Positions 53,796 through 63,490 of a DNA stretch of 64,000 nucleotides are shown here, in pieces (position 1 is the first letter of the stretch; each line of letters begins with the position of its first letter). Source of the DNA: Xenophilus sp. AP218F. Lineage in GTDB: Bacteria; Pseudomonadota; Gammaproteobacteria; Burkholderiales; Chromobacteriaceae. Position numbers and translations under genes: made by a program. The stretch spans positions 1 through 64,000 of the forward strand of contig NJIE01000033.1 of NCBI GenBank assembly GCA_002213445.1, in the 5' to 3' direction. The notes under the pieces are model-generated. The model ran no database searches. It had not been told where the DNA came from and saw only the letters and a list, made by a program, of their open reading frames with translations.

Positions 53796-54482
53796 TCAAC
53801 CTCTCGGTCGCACCAGCTGCCAGGCCCGCCCCAGATAGGAAACCGCGCCGAAGCCGCTCCAGACGTGCACCAGCCGCGTGAACGGGAAGATCACGAACAG
53901 GCTCATGCCCATGAACAGGTGCAGCTTGAACAGCGGCGAAGCATCGATGATGAAGGACGCCGCGTCGCCGCGCAGGGTGACGATGTGCTGCGCCCAGCTC
54001 ATAAGCAGCACCATCTCGCCGCCGTCCAGATGCCGCGCGGATACCGCGATGGTGGACAGGCCCAGCAGCAGGGTGGCCAGAATCCACAGCAACACCAGCT
54101 TGTCGCGCCAGGTGGTGTTGGCGGCGAGGCGCTGGCAAGTCAAGCGGCGGTGCAGCAGGATCAGGATGCCGGCCAGCGTCACCAACCCCATCGCGCCGCC
54201 GGCCGCCATCGCGAACAGCTGCTTCATGCCGTGGCTGACGCCCAGCGCGTCCCAGACCGCGACCGGTGTCAGCAGGCCGGCCAGATGGCCGAAGAACAGG
54301 CCCAGAATGCCGACGTGGAACAGGATGTTGCCCAACCGCAGCTGGCCGGCGCGCAAGAGCTGCGACGATTCGCTCTTCCAGCCGTACTGCTCGCGCTCGA
54401 AGCGGATCAGGCTGCCCAGCAGGAACACCGCCAGCGCGATGTAGGGGTAGGTCCCGAACAGAAATTGATGCAGGTAATCCAT
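53796..54482 (-). CDS. narI: NarI, cytochrome b subunit of nitrate reductase A
   Basis: The 228-residue membrane protein has five helices and the four haem-b ligands His56, His66, His188 and His206, matching E. coli H56/H66/H187/H205 within one residue. It takes electrons from quinol and passes them to NarH. Starts 18 bases after narJ. Confidence 0.96.
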   Translation of the reverse strand: MDYLHQFLFGTYPYIALAVFLLGSLIRFEREQYGWKSESSQLLRAGQLRLGNILFHVGILGLFFGHLAGLLTPVAVWDALGVSHGMKQLFAMAAGGAMGLVTLAGILILLHRRLTCQRLAANTTWRDKLVLLWILATLLLGLSTIAVSARHLDGGEMVLLMSWAQHIVTLRGDAASFIIDASPLFKLHLFMGMSLFVIFPFTRLVHVWSGFGAVSYLGRAWQLVRPRG

Positions 54483-54500
54483 GAGTGTCTCCTTGCGGCG

Positions 54501-55157
54501 TCAGGCGCGCGGCCGTTGCGGATAAAAATTGACCGGGGCGATCTGCGGCATGGCCGGCTTGAGCAGCGGCTCGACGCCGTCCGCGCCGGGGCCGAAGGTT
54601 TCCAGCATCTCGTCCATGTCGCGGATGGGCGGCGCGGTCAGCGGCTGCGGCGCTACCGGCGACAGCGCGAGCAGCGCGGCGAACACGCCGGCGTAGTCCG
54701 AGCCCGACTCGCCAAGCTTGCCGGCGACGTGGCCGATGACGTGCGCGGCGTCGCCCAGCAGGCGGCCGGCCTCGTCCGCCTCGCACAGCGAGAGAAACTC
54801 CAGAAACAGCGGCAGATAGTCGGGCAGCTCGTTGGCCGCCGGCTCGAAGCCCCGGGTCCGGTATTCTTCGATCAGGTCCACCATGGCCTGGCCGCGGGCG
54901 CGGTCCTCGCCGTGGATGTGCTCGAACAGGTGCAGCGAATGGCCGGGATGGCGATCGAAGGTGTGCACGTAGCGCTCCTGCAGCGCGATCAGCTCCCCGC
55001 CTTCCAGCGACAGCAGCAGCGGCTCCAGCCGCAGCGCCTGCTCCGGCGCGTTCGCCAGCTCGGCGCGGATATCGTCCAGCGCGGCGATCAGCTCCGCCTC
55101 CGGGTAGCACAGCAGCGCCGACAGGATGCGGAACTGCCTGGTATGGTTGGCTTGCAT
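54501..55157 (-). CDS. narJ: NarJ, nitrate reductase assembly chaperone
   Basis: The 218-residue TorD-family chaperone starts MQANHTRQFRILSALLCYPEAEL and has the family segment YVHTFDRHPGHSLHLFEHIHGEDRARGQAMVDL. It assists Moco insertion into NarG. The ATG at 55157 is chosen; the frame upstream to 55298 reads over narH. Confidence 0.95.
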   Translation of the reverse strand: MQANHTRQFRILSALLCYPEAELIAALDDIRAELANAPEQALRLEPLLLSLEGGELIALQERYVHTFDRHPGHSLHLFEHIHGEDRARGQAMVDLIEEYRTRGFEPAANELPDYLPLFLEFLSLCEADEAGRLLGDAAHVIGHVAGKLGESGSDYAGVFAALLALSPVAPQPLTAPPIRDMDEMLETFGPGADGVEPLLKPAMPQIAPVNFYPQRPRA

Positions 55158-55168
55158 CGTTCTCCTCC

Positions 55169-56719
55169 TCAGTTGCCGGCGTTGCGCTTGCGGTCGCGGC
55201 GCATGTCGTGGAACACGATGGGCGTGGCCTTCTTCTTGCCGAACAGGCTGGCTTCCGACACCCCGCCCGAGCAGCCGTTGCCGAAGGTGAAACCGCACAA
55301 GGCCTTGTCTTCGAAGGTGTTTTCCACCAGCTCCTTGTGGCTGGAGGGGATCACGAAGCGGTCTTCGTAATTGGCGATGGCCATCACCTGGTACATCTCT
55401 TCCACCTCCGCCGGGCTGAGATGGGTATCAGCCAGCGTCGCCGCGTCGGACACGCCTTCCACGCTCTTCTTGCGCATGTAGCGGCGCATCGCCACCATGG
55501 TTTCCAGCGCCTTGAGCACCGGTTCTTCCTTGCCGGCGGTGAGCAGGTTGGCCAGGTAACGGATCGGGATGCGCAGGTCCTTCACCTCGGGGATGATGCC
55601 TCTTTCGCCGATCAGGCCGTTTTCCATCGCGCTCTGGATGGGCGAGAGCGGCGGGATGTACCACACCATGGGCAGCGTGCGGTATTCCGGGTGCAGCGGG
55701 AACGCCACCTTCCACTCCATCGCCATCTTGTACACCGGCGAGTTTTGCGCGGCGTCCAGCCAGCTTTGCGGAATGCCTTGCGCCAGCGCCTCGGCTTGCA
55801 CCTGCGGGTCGTTTGGGTCGAGGAACACGTCCAGCTGCGCCTGGTACAAATCCTGCGGGTCTTGCGCCGCCGCGGCCTGCTCGATCTTGTCGGCGTCGTA
55901 CAACAGCACGCCCAGATAACGGATGCGGCCGACGCAGGTTTCCGAGCACACCGTCGGCTGGCCGGCTTCGATGCGCGGGTAGCAGAACACGCACTTCTCG
56001 GCCTTGCCGGAGGTCCAGTTGTAATAGATCTTCTTGTACGGGCAGCCGGAGACGCACATGCGCCAGCCGCGGCACTTGTCCTGGTCGATCAGCACGATGC
56101 CGTCGTCCTCGCGCTTGTAGATGGAGCCGGATGGACAGGAGGCGACGCAGGCCGGGTTCAGGCAGTGCTCGCACAGCCGCGGCAGATACATCATGAAGGT
56201 GTTCTCGAAGGCCGAGTACATCTCCTTCTGGATGCCTTCAAACAAGGCATCCTTGCCGCGCTTGGCGAACTCGCCGCCCAAGTCGTCCTCCCAGTTCGGG
56301 CCCCATTCGATCTTGTCCATCTTCTTGCCGGTGAGCGCCGACACCGGTCGCGCGGTGGGCGGAGTCTGCATTTCCGGCGCGTTTTGCAGATGTTCGTAGT
56401 CGTAGGTGAACGGCTCGTAATAGTCGTCTATCGCCGGCAGGTTGGGGTTGGCGAAGATATTGGCCAGGATTTTCAGCTTGCCGCCCTGGCGGGGGCGCAG
56501 CTTGCCCTCAGCCGTGCGTTCCCAGCCGCCCTGCCATTTATCCTGGTTTTCCCAGTCCTTGGGGTAGCCGATGCCGGGCTTGGTTTCCACGTTGTTGAAC
56601 CAGGCGTACTCGATGCCGTCGCGGCTGGTCCAGACGTTCTTGCAGGTGACCGAACAGGTGTGGCAGCCGATGCACTTGTCCAGATTCAGCACCATGCCGA
56701 TTTGAGCGCGGATTTTCAT
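55169..56719 (-). CDS. narH: NarH, iron-sulfur subunit of nitrate reductase A
   Basis: The 516-residue protein has four cysteine groups: CIGCHTCSVTC, CEHCLNPACVASC, CRGWRMCVSGC (Trp in place of one Cys, giving the known [3Fe-4S] site) and CVFCYPRIEAGQPTVCSETC. It relays electrons between NarI and NarG. Starts in the narG stop (ATGA overlap). Confidence 0.97.
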   Translation of the reverse strand: MKIRAQIGMVLNLDKCIGCHTCSVTCKNVWTSRDGIEYAWFNNVETKPGIGYPKDWENQDKWQGGWERTAEGKLRPRQGGKLKILANIFANPNLPAIDDYYEPFTYDYEHLQNAPEMQTPPTARPVSALTGKKMDKIEWGPNWEDDLGGEFAKRGKDALFEGIQKEMYSAFENTFMMYLPRLCEHCLNPACVASCPSGSIYKREDDGIVLIDQDKCRGWRMCVSGCPYKKIYYNWTSGKAEKCVFCYPRIEAGQPTVCSETCVGRIRYLGVLLYDADKIEQAAAAQDPQDLYQAQLDVFLDPNDPQVQAEALAQGIPQSWLDAAQNSPVYKMAMEWKVAFPLHPEYRTLPMVWYIPPLSPIQSAMENGLIGERGIIPEVKDLRIPIRYLANLLTAGKEEPVLKALETMVAMRRYMRKKSVEGVSDAATLADTHLSPAEVEEMYQVMAIANYEDRFVIPSSHKELVENTFEDKALCGFTFGNGCSGGVSEASLFGKKKATPIVFHDMRRDRKRNAGN

Positions 56720-59700
56720 TGTTTGTCTCCTGCGGGCTGATCCATCCAGTCCACCTGGTTCATCTTGCGCACCACCACGAATTCGTCGCGGTTGGCCCCG
56801 ACGGTGCCGTAGTAGTTGAAGCCCCAGGACAGCTGCGCGTAGCCGCCTATCATGTGCGTCGGCTTGGTCACCGCGCGGGTCACCGAGTTGTGGATGCCGC
56901 CGCGCTTGCCGGAAACTTCCGCGCCCGGCACGTTCACGATCTTCTCCTGGGCGTGGTACATCAGCGTCATGCCCTCCGGCACTCGCTGCGACACCACGGC
57001 GCGCGCAGTCAGCGTGCCGTTGACGTTGAACACCTCGATCCAGTCGTTGTCGACGATGCCGGCTTTTTGGGCGTCAATTTCCGACAGCCAGACGTGCGGG
57101 CCGCCGCGGCTCAAGGTGAGCATGCGCAGGTTGTCGGAATAGGTGCTGTGGATGCCCCATTTCTGGTGCGGGGTGAGGAAGTTGAGCACCAGTTCGCGGT
57201 TGCCGTTGCCGTGCTTGCCCAGCACCGCCTGCGTGGTTTTCAGGTCGACCGCCGGCTTGTAGACGCACAGACCTTCGCCGAAGGCGCGCATCCACAAGTG
57301 ATCCTGATAGAACTGCTGGCGGCCGGTCAGCGTGCGCCACGGAATCAGCTCGTGGACGTTGGTATAGCCGGCGTTGTAGCTGACTTCCTCGCTCTCCAGC
57401 CCGGACCAGGTGGGCGAGGAGATGATCTTGCGCGGTTGCGCCTGCACGTCGCGGAAGCGGATGCTGTCGTGCTCTCGCGGACGCGCCAGGTGGGTGTGGT
57501 CGCGGCCGGTGATCCTCGACAGCGCTTCCCAGGCCTTCACCGCCACGTGGCCGTTGGTTTCCGGCGCCAGCGTCAGGATCATCTCGGCGGCGTCGATGGC
57601 GGTGTTCAGCTGCGGCTGGCCCTTGCCGGCGCCGGCGGCGACGGTGCGGTTCAGGCCGCGCAGCGTCTCCACTTCATGCCCGGTCTGCCAGGCGATGCCC
57701 TTGCCGCCGTTGCCCGCCTTTTCCAGCAGGGGGCCGACGGAGGTGAACTTGTCGTAGATCGCGCCGTAATCGCGCTCCACCACCGTCATCGCCGGCATGG
57801 TCTTGCCCGGCACCGGCTCGCACTCGCCCTTCTTCCAGTCCCTGGGATCGAAAGCCTGGCCCAGCTCCTGCGGCGTGTCGTGCATCAGCGGCGTCAGGAT
57901 CAAGTCCTTCTGCACGCCCAGATAGTCCTTGCCGATCTCGGAAATCTTCTTGGCGAAGCCCTTGTAGATTTCCCAGTCGGTCCTGGCCTGCCACAAGGGC
58001 TGCACCGCCTCGGACAAGGGGTGAATGAAGGGGTGCATGTCCGAGGTATTCAGGTCGTCCTTCTCGTACCAGGTGGCGGTGGGCAGCACGATGTCGCCGT
58101 ACAGGCAGGTGGTGGACATGCGGAAGTCCAGCACCACCAACAGGTCGAGTTTGCCTTCTGCCGCCGGGCGCACGGTGATCTCGGTCGGCTTGATGCAGTC
58201 GTCTTCCGAATTCATCACCGCGTTCTGGGTGCCGAGCAGGTACTTGAGGAAGTATTCGTGGCCCTTGCCGGAGCTGCCGAGGATGTTGGAGCGCCAGACG
58301 AACATATTGCGCGGGAAGTTCTGCGGGTTGTCCGGGTCGTTGCAGGCCATGTCCAGCGTGCCGTCCTTCAGGCCCTGCACCGCGAACGCCGCCGGGTCCT
58401 GGCCCTGGGCGATGGCGTCGCGGGTCAGGTCCAGCGGGTTGCGCGACAGCTGCGGCGCGGACGGCAGCCAGCCCATGCGCTCGGCCTTGGCGTTGTAGTC
58501 GATCAGCGCCATGCCGGCCATGCGGCCGTCGGCGGTGGGTGCCAGGATTTCGCCGACGCCCAGTTTTTCGTGCCGCCACTGGCTGGTATGCGCGTAGAAG
58601 AAGCTGGTGCCGTTCATCTGCCGCGCCGGGCGGTTCCAGTCGCCGGCAAAGGCCAGCGGCGCCCAGCCGGTTTGCGGCCGCAGCTTTTCCTGGCCGACAT
58701 AGTGACACCAGCCGCCGCCGCTCTGGCCGATGCAGCCGCACAGCATCAGCATGTTGATGATGCCGCGATAGGTCATGTCCATGTGATACCAGTGGTTCAG
58801 CGCCGCGCCGACGATGACCATGGATTTGCCGCGGGTCTGGTCGGCGTTGTGCGCGAACTCGCGCGCCACCTGGATCACCATTTCCGGCTTGACGCCGGTG
58901 TGCTTCTGCTGCCAGGCCGGCGTGTACGGCGCATCGTCCATGTAGCCGGCGGCGACGTTGCCGCCGCCAAGGCCGCGGTCGATGCCGTAGTTGGCGGCCA
59001 TCAGGTCGAACACCGTCGCCACCCGCGCTTCGCTGCCGTCGGCCAGCCGGATCGTCTTCACCGGCACGTTGCGGGTGAGCAGCTCGTCGTGCTCGCTGCC
59101 AAAATAGGGGAAGCCCACGCCAACCACTTCGTCGCGGCTGTCGATCAGCGACAGGCGGCCGGACACCTCGCGCCCACCCGCCGCCTTCTGTTCCAGATTC
59201 CACTTGCCGGTCGTCCCCTCGGCCTGGCCCCAGCGAAAGCCGATGGAGCCGTTGGGCGCGACGATGTCGCCGCTGGCCTCGTCGATCAGCAGCGTTTTCC
59301 AGTCAGGGTTGTTGGTTTCGCCCAGCTGGCCGTCCAGGTGCGAGGCGCGCAGGAAGTAGTCCGGCAGCCAGCGCTCGCCGTCGCGCTTCAGCGTCACCAG
59401 CATCGGCATGTCGGTGTAGCGGCGGATGTAGTCGCTGAAATATGCGGACGGATGGTCGAGGTGGAATTCCTTGAAGATGACGTGGCCCATCGCCATCGCC
59501 AGCGCGGCGTCGGTGCCCTGCTTGGGGGCGAGCCAGATGTCGCCGAACTTGGCCATCTCGCCGAAGTCGCTGGAGACCGCCACCGTCTTGGTGCCCTTGT
59601 AGCGCACCTCGGTATAGAAGTGAGCGTCCGGCGTGCGCGTCATCGGCACGTTGGAGCCCCACACCATCAAGTAGCTGGAATTGTACCAGTCGGCCGATTC

Positions 59701-60414
59701 GGCCACGTCGGTCTGCTCGCCCCAGGTTTGCGGGCTGGCCGGCGGCAGGTCGCAATACCAGTCGTAGAACGACAGCGGCACGCCGCCGATCAGGCTGAGG
59801 TAACGCGAGCCGGCGGCGTAGGACACCATGGACATCGCCGGGATCGGCGAGAAGCCGATGATGCGGTCCGGCCCGTAACGCTTGATGGTGTAGGCGTTGG
59901 CGGCGGCGATGATCTCGTTGGCCTCGTCCCAGCTGGCGCGCACGAAGCCGCCCTGGCCGCGCCGGCTCTTGTACTGCCTGGCGCTTTCCGGGTTCTGGCT
60001 GATCTTTTCCCAGGCCTCCACCGGCCCCATGCTCTGGCGCGCCTCGCGCCACAGCTTGGCGAGCCGGCCGCGGATCATCGGGTATTTGACGCGCTGCGCC
60101 GAATACACATACCAGCTGTAGGACGCGCCGCGCGGACAGCCGCGCGGCTCGTGGTTGGGCAGGTCGGGACGGGTGCGCGGGTAGTCGGTCTGCTGGGTTT
60201 CCCAGGTGATCAGGCCGTTCTTGACGTACACCTTCCAGCTGCAGGAGCCGGTGCAGTTGACGCCGTGGGTGGAGCGCACCACCTTGTCGTGCTGCCAGCG
60301 CTGGCGATAGGCGTCCTCCCAGCCGCGGTCCTCGTTGACCACCGCGCCATGGCCGTCGGCGAAGGTGCTCTTGACCTTGCCCAGGAAATTCAGTCGATCC
60401 AGAAAGTGGCTCAT
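56716..60414 (-). CDS. narG: NarG, molybdenum catalytic subunit of nitrate reductase A
   Basis: The 1232-residue protein has the FS0 cluster ligands His50, Cys54, Cys58 and Cys93 (HGVNCTGSC ... RGCPRG), offset by one from E. coli, and the bis-MGD contacts typical of type II DMSO reductases. There is no twin-arginine export signal beyond the usual remnant, so it faces the cytoplasm. It reduces nitrate to nitrite. The start at 60414 matches the conserved MSHFLDRLNF opening. Confidence 0.97.
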   Translation of the reverse strand: MSHFLDRLNFLGKVKSTFADGHGAVVNEDRGWEDAYRQRWQHDKVVRSTHGVNCTGSCSWKVYVKNGLITWETQQTDYPRTRPDLPNHEPRGCPRGASYSWYVYSAQRVKYPMIRGRLAKLWREARQSMGPVEAWEKISQNPESARQYKSRRGQGGFVRASWDEANEIIAAANAYTIKRYGPDRIIGFSPIPAMSMVSYAAGSRYLSLIGGVPLSFYDWYCDLPPASPQTWGEQTDVAESADWYNSSYLMVWGSNVPMTRTPDAHFYTEVRYKGTKTVAVSSDFGEMAKFGDIWLAPKQGTDAALAMAMGHVIFKEFHLDHPSAYFSDYIRRYTDMPMLVTLKRDGERWLPDYFLRASHLDGQLGETNNPDWKTLLIDEASGDIVAPNGSIGFRWGQAEGTTGKWNLEQKAAGGREVSGRLSLIDSRDEVVGVGFPYFGSEHDELLTRNVPVKTIRLADGSEARVATVFDLMAANYGIDRGLGGGNVAAGYMDDAPYTPAWQQKHTGVKPEMVIQVAREFAHNADQTRGKSMVIVGAALNHWYHMDMTYRGIINMLMLCGCIGQSGGGWCHYVGQEKLRPQTGWAPLAFAGDWNRPARQMNGTSFFYAHTSQWRHEKLGVGEILAPTADGRMAGMALIDYNAKAERMGWLPSAPQLSRNPLDLTRDAIAQGQDPAAFAVQGLKDGTLDMACNDPDNPQNFPRNMFVWRSNILGSSGKGHEYFLKYLLGTQNAVMNSEDDCIKPTEITVRPAAEGKLDLLVVLDFRMSTTCLYGDIVLPTATWYEKDDLNTSDMHPFIHPLSEAVQPLWQARTDWEIYKGFAKKISEIGKDYLGVQKDLILTPLMHDTPQELGQAFDPRDWKKGECEPVPGKTMPAMTVVERDYGAIYDKFTSVGPLLEKAGNGGKGIAWQTGHEVETLRGLNRTVAAGAGKGQPQLNTAIDAAEMILTLAPETNGHVAVKAWEALSRITGRDHTHLARPREHDSIRFRDVQAQPRKIISSPTWSGLESEEVSYNAGYTNVHELIPWRTLTGRQQFYQDHLWMRAFGEGLCVYKPAVDLKTTQAVLGKHGNGNRELVLNFLTPHQKWGIHSTYSDNLRMLTLSRGGPHVWLSEIDAQKAGIVDNDWIEVFNVNGTLTARAVVSQRVPEGMTLMYHAQEKIVNVPGAEVSGKRGGIHNSVTRAVTKPTHMIGGYAQLSWGFNYYGTVGANRDEFVVVRKMNQVDWMDQPAGDKQ

Positions 60415-60547
60415 CTTGCCTCCGCGTCAGCGTCCGCCGCGCGCGCCGCCTGGGCGCGCGCGACAGACATTTTTCATGGCTACAAGACTAGTCCGCCCTT
60501 CCGCTGCGCGACATTGCCCAAAGGTTGGCCACCGCGTCCGCTTTGGC

Positions 60548-60561
60548 ACTAGCCGCCTAGT
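60548..60561. promoter_or_regulatory. Palindrome upstream of narG
   Basis: ACTAG-CCGC-CTAGT is a perfect interrupted palindrome about 135 bases before narG. CTAGTCCG and CGGACTAG copies lie nearby. No TTGATnnnnATCAA (FNR/ANR) site is visible in 60415-60596. Confidence 0.3.
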
Positions 60562-60596
60562 TCTTTCGGACTAGCGGCCGCGCTGGAGGCGAACGC

Positions 60597-60622
60597 AAAA
60601 AAGCCTGCCGCAAGGGCAGGCT
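60597..60622 (-). terminator. Terminator of cstA
   Basis: GCCTGCC / GGCAGGC stem followed by TTTTTT on the minus strand, 27 bases after the cstA stop. It separates cstA from narGHJI. Confidence 0.85.
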
Positions 60623-60648
60623 TGGCTGTTTGAGCGGCAAGCGGGCGG

Positions 60649-62457
60649 TCAGGCTTCGGCCGCGGCCAGCTCGGGCGCTTTTTCCGGCGCCGGGCGGGAG
60701 AGCAGCTGCTGCCAGCGCTTGAGGGCGGAGAGCAGGATGGCCAGGCCCAGCGCCATCATCACCATGGAGATGCCGGCGTTGAACACGTTGTAGCCCTTGG
60801 CGGCCTCGTTCAGGTAGACGTGCTTGATCATCCAGTAACCGGCGTAGTTGACGGTGACGTACAGGTAGGCCAGCGGCACCAGGCAGGTCAGCATGTAGCT
60901 GCGCTTGTGCGACAGGCGCAGGATGATGGTGGCGCCGATGATCAGGCCGATGGAGGCCATCAGCTGGTTGGACACGCCGAACAGCGCCCACACCGAGTTG
61001 ATGTCGCCGGAGTTGAGCAGATAGCCCCACAGCGCGCAGGCCACGATGGACGCGCCGATCGCGCCGGGCATCCAGTCGGTGCGCTTGAGCGGCGCCCACA
61101 AGTCGCCTACGAAGTCCTGGATCAGGTAACGGGCCACGCGGGTGCCGGAGTCGATGGCGGTGAGGATGAATACCGCTTCGAACATCACCATGAACTGGAA
61201 GAAATAGGACGCCAGATTGCTGAACCACGGGATGCGGGTGAAAATGTCCGCCATGCCCACGGCCAGGGTCACCGCGCCGCCGGTGCGGCCGTACAGGTCA
61301 AGGCCGATTTCCTCGGACAACTTGGGCAGGTTCACCACGTCCATGCCCAGGGTGTGGAACACGGCCGGAGCGGAGTTGATGGCGAAGTAATCGGCCGGGT
61401 GCAAGGCGGTGGCGGCGATCAGCGCCATCACCCCCACCACGCATTCGGCCAGCATCGCGCCGAAGCCCACCGGCAGGATGTCGCTCCACTTGTCGATCTG
61501 CTTGGGCGTGGTGCCCGAGCCGATGAAGGCGTGAAAGCCGGAAATCGCGCCGCAGGCGATGGTGATGGAAATGAACGGCCATACCGGACCGGACAGCACC
61601 GGGCCGCCGCCGTGGATGAACTGGGTCACCGCCGGGAACTGGATCTGCGGGTTGATGAACACCACGCCCACCACCAAGAGGCCGAACACGCCGATCTTCA
61701 TGAAGCTGGACAGGCAGGCGCGCGGGGTCAGCAGCATCCATACCGGCAAGGCGGTGGCGAAGAAGGCGTAGATCGGCAGCACCAGCGACACGGTGGAAGC
61801 GCGCAGCGACAGCCACTCGCCCAGGGCGGTGCCCTGGATGTAGGGGCCGGCGAACACACAGGCCATGATGGCGGCGATGCCGACGTAGCTGGCGTTCTTC
61901 ATGCTGCCGGTGACGCGTTCCCACAAGCCGACGCCGATGGCGATCGGAATGGTCATGAACACGGCGAAGGCGCCCCAGGGGTTGCGCTCCAGCGCGTGCA
62001 CCACCACCATCGACAGGCCCGCCATGGTGATGGTGATGATGAACAGCATGGCAAGGCCGGTGCACCAGCCGGCCAGCGGGCCAAGCTCGGCCTTGGCCAC
62101 TTCCGACAACGACTTGCCGTGGTGCTTCATCGAGGCGAACAGCACCACGGTGTCGTGCACCGCGCCGCCGATGACGCAGCCGATCAGCAGCCATACCAGG
62201 CTTGGCAGATAGCCGTACTGGGCAGCCAGCACCGGGCCGACCAGCGGGCCGGCGGCGGCGATGGCGGCGAAGTGGCCGCCAAAGGCCACCCACTTGCTGG
62301 TCGGCACGTAATCCTTGCCGTCTTTCAATTCATGCGACGGGGTTACCGCGCTATCGTCGACACCCAGCACCTTGCGCGTGAAGAACACCCCGTACAGGCG
62401 GTAGCAGATGGCAAGAATGCAAATGGTGCCGATCACAAAGGTCAAAGCGTGATCCAT
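60649..62457 (-). CDS. cstA: CstA family carbon starvation / peptide or pyruvate transporter
   Basis: The 602-residue integral membrane protein has about sixteen membrane segments and CstA landmarks: VAFGGHFAAIAAAGPLVGPVLAAQYGYLPSLVWLLIG region (approx. residues 55-95), HAFIGSGTTPKQIDKWSDI, and FEAVFILTAIDSGTRVARYLIQD. Such proteins import pyruvate or peptides by proton symport. Some family members are about 700 residues, so this is a short form. Its own terminator follows. Confidence 0.92.
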   Translation of the reverse strand: MDHALTFVIGTICILAICYRLYGVFFTRKVLGVDDSAVTPSHELKDGKDYVPTSKWVAFGGHFAAIAAAGPLVGPVLAAQYGYLPSLVWLLIGCVIGGAVHDTVVLFASMKHHGKSLSEVAKAELGPLAGWCTGLAMLFIITITMAGLSMVVVHALERNPWGAFAVFMTIPIAIGVGLWERVTGSMKNASYVGIAAIMACVFAGPYIQGTALGEWLSLRASTVSLVLPIYAFFATALPVWMLLTPRACLSSFMKIGVFGLLVVGVVFINPQIQFPAVTQFIHGGGPVLSGPVWPFISITIACGAISGFHAFIGSGTTPKQIDKWSDILPVGFGAMLAECVVGVMALIAATALHPADYFAINSAPAVFHTLGMDVVNLPKLSEEIGLDLYGRTGGAVTLAVGMADIFTRIPWFSNLASYFFQFMVMFEAVFILTAIDSGTRVARYLIQDFVGDLWAPLKRTDWMPGAIGASIVACALWGYLLNSGDINSVWALFGVSNQLMASIGLIIGATIILRLSHKRSYMLTCLVPLAYLYVTVNYAGYWMIKHVYLNEAAKGYNVFNAGISMVMMALGLAILLSALKRWQQLLSRPAPEKAPELAAAEA

Positions 62458-62614
62458 GATCGTGACTCCGGTGAAATACTGGAGCCAACGTTACGCTTCA
62501 AGGAAAGGCTCGCCGAGCGGAGAGTCGGCAAGCGGCAGCATAGAGCCGCGAGCGGCAGGAAAACGGAGCTGAACGGTTTCGACACGAACGGCTTTTCCGC
62601 CCGCCCGGCCAGGC

Positions 62615-63385
62615 TCAGGGCTGCCAGTCGGAATACGGCTGATGCACCTTGGCGTAGGTTTTTTGCAGCTCGCCGCTGGCGCGCGCCGCGCGGATCGCCT
62701 CGCCGAGGGCCTGGTTGACGAAGTCGCCGCGCCGGTTGCAAGGCAAGAAGAACACATCCGGATAGTCGTCGAAATGCTCGCGATGGATGGCTTTCAGGCC
62801 ATTCTTGCGGATGATGTAATCGGCCTCCTCCTGCGCCCACAGCACCGCGTCGGTGCGGCCCAGGTTCAGCCTCTTGAGCGACAGCTCCAGATTGACGATG
62901 CTCTTGGTTGGGAAGCCCCAGTTCACCGGCGAAGCCTCCACCGAGTACTTGGCGAGGTTGGCCACTTTCAGGATGTCCTGCTTGCGCAGCAGCTTGGCCT
63001 TGTTGGAGTACAGCACGAAGGTCACCTTGCCCAGCATCTCGCGCGAGTACTGGTAAGGCGTCGCGTTGTCCGCGCCCTCGCGGATCTTCATCACCGGAAA
63101 GCGGAAATCCGCGCTGCGATCGTCAGAATCCAGCACCGCCCGCCTCACCGGTTCGATGCTGAGCGTGATCTTGCCGCGCGGATAATGTCGCGCCAGCACC
63201 TGGATCAGGTCGGGAAACGGTCCGGATTCGGGGTTTTCCATCAGATGCGGCAAGAAGATGCCGATGCCGTGGATGTCCGGATTCGTCGCCTGCGCCGGGT
63301 CCCCGGGAACGACCGCGCCGTTGCAGGCCAACGCGCCGCCAGCCAGCGCCAGGCAGCCGACCGCCGATACCCATGCAGCTCTCAT
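62615..63385 (-). CDS. Periplasmic solute-binding protein (type 2 PBP), copy 1
   Basis: The 256-residue product has a signal peptide (MRAAWVSAVGCLALAGGALA) and an SBP_bac_3-like fold: IGIFLPHLMENPESGPFPDLIQVLARHYP, KVTFVLYSNKAKLLRKQDIL, DAVLWAQEEADYIIRKNGL and HFDDYPDVFFLPCNRRGDFVNQALGEAIRAAR. No transporter gene is next to it; the ligand is unknown. GGAGGGAGGGG precedes the ATG. It is a close paralogue of the next gene. Confidence 0.85.
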   Translation of the reverse strand: MRAAWVSAVGCLALAGGALACNGAVVPGDPAQATNPDIHGIGIFLPHLMENPESGPFPDLIQVLARHYPRGKITLSIEPVRRAVLDSDDRSADFRFPVMKIREGADNATPYQYSREMLGKVTFVLYSNKAKLLRKQDILKVANLAKYSVEASPVNWGFPTKSIVNLELSLKRLNLGRTDAVLWAQEEADYIIRKNGLKAIHREHFDDYPDVFFLPCNRRGDFVNQALGEAIRAARASGELQKTYAKVHQPYSDWQP

Positions 63386-63490
63386 ACCCCTCCCTCCTCG
63401 CCGGATCATCCGATCCGGACTTGCGCGCGGCCAAAGCCGGTTGGCGATCTCTTTGGTCCGCGTCGCGGAGAAAAGGATCGCGCATGGGTT

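Noticed and set aside
56719-60552. 1277-residue open frame opposite narG
   Set aside because: It is the exact antisense of narG in high-GC codon use, shows no domain, and yields low-complexity His/Val/Ala/Gly sequence. Similar antisense frames oppose cstA (60820-62718), narX (32756-34651) and narJ/narI (53721-55370).
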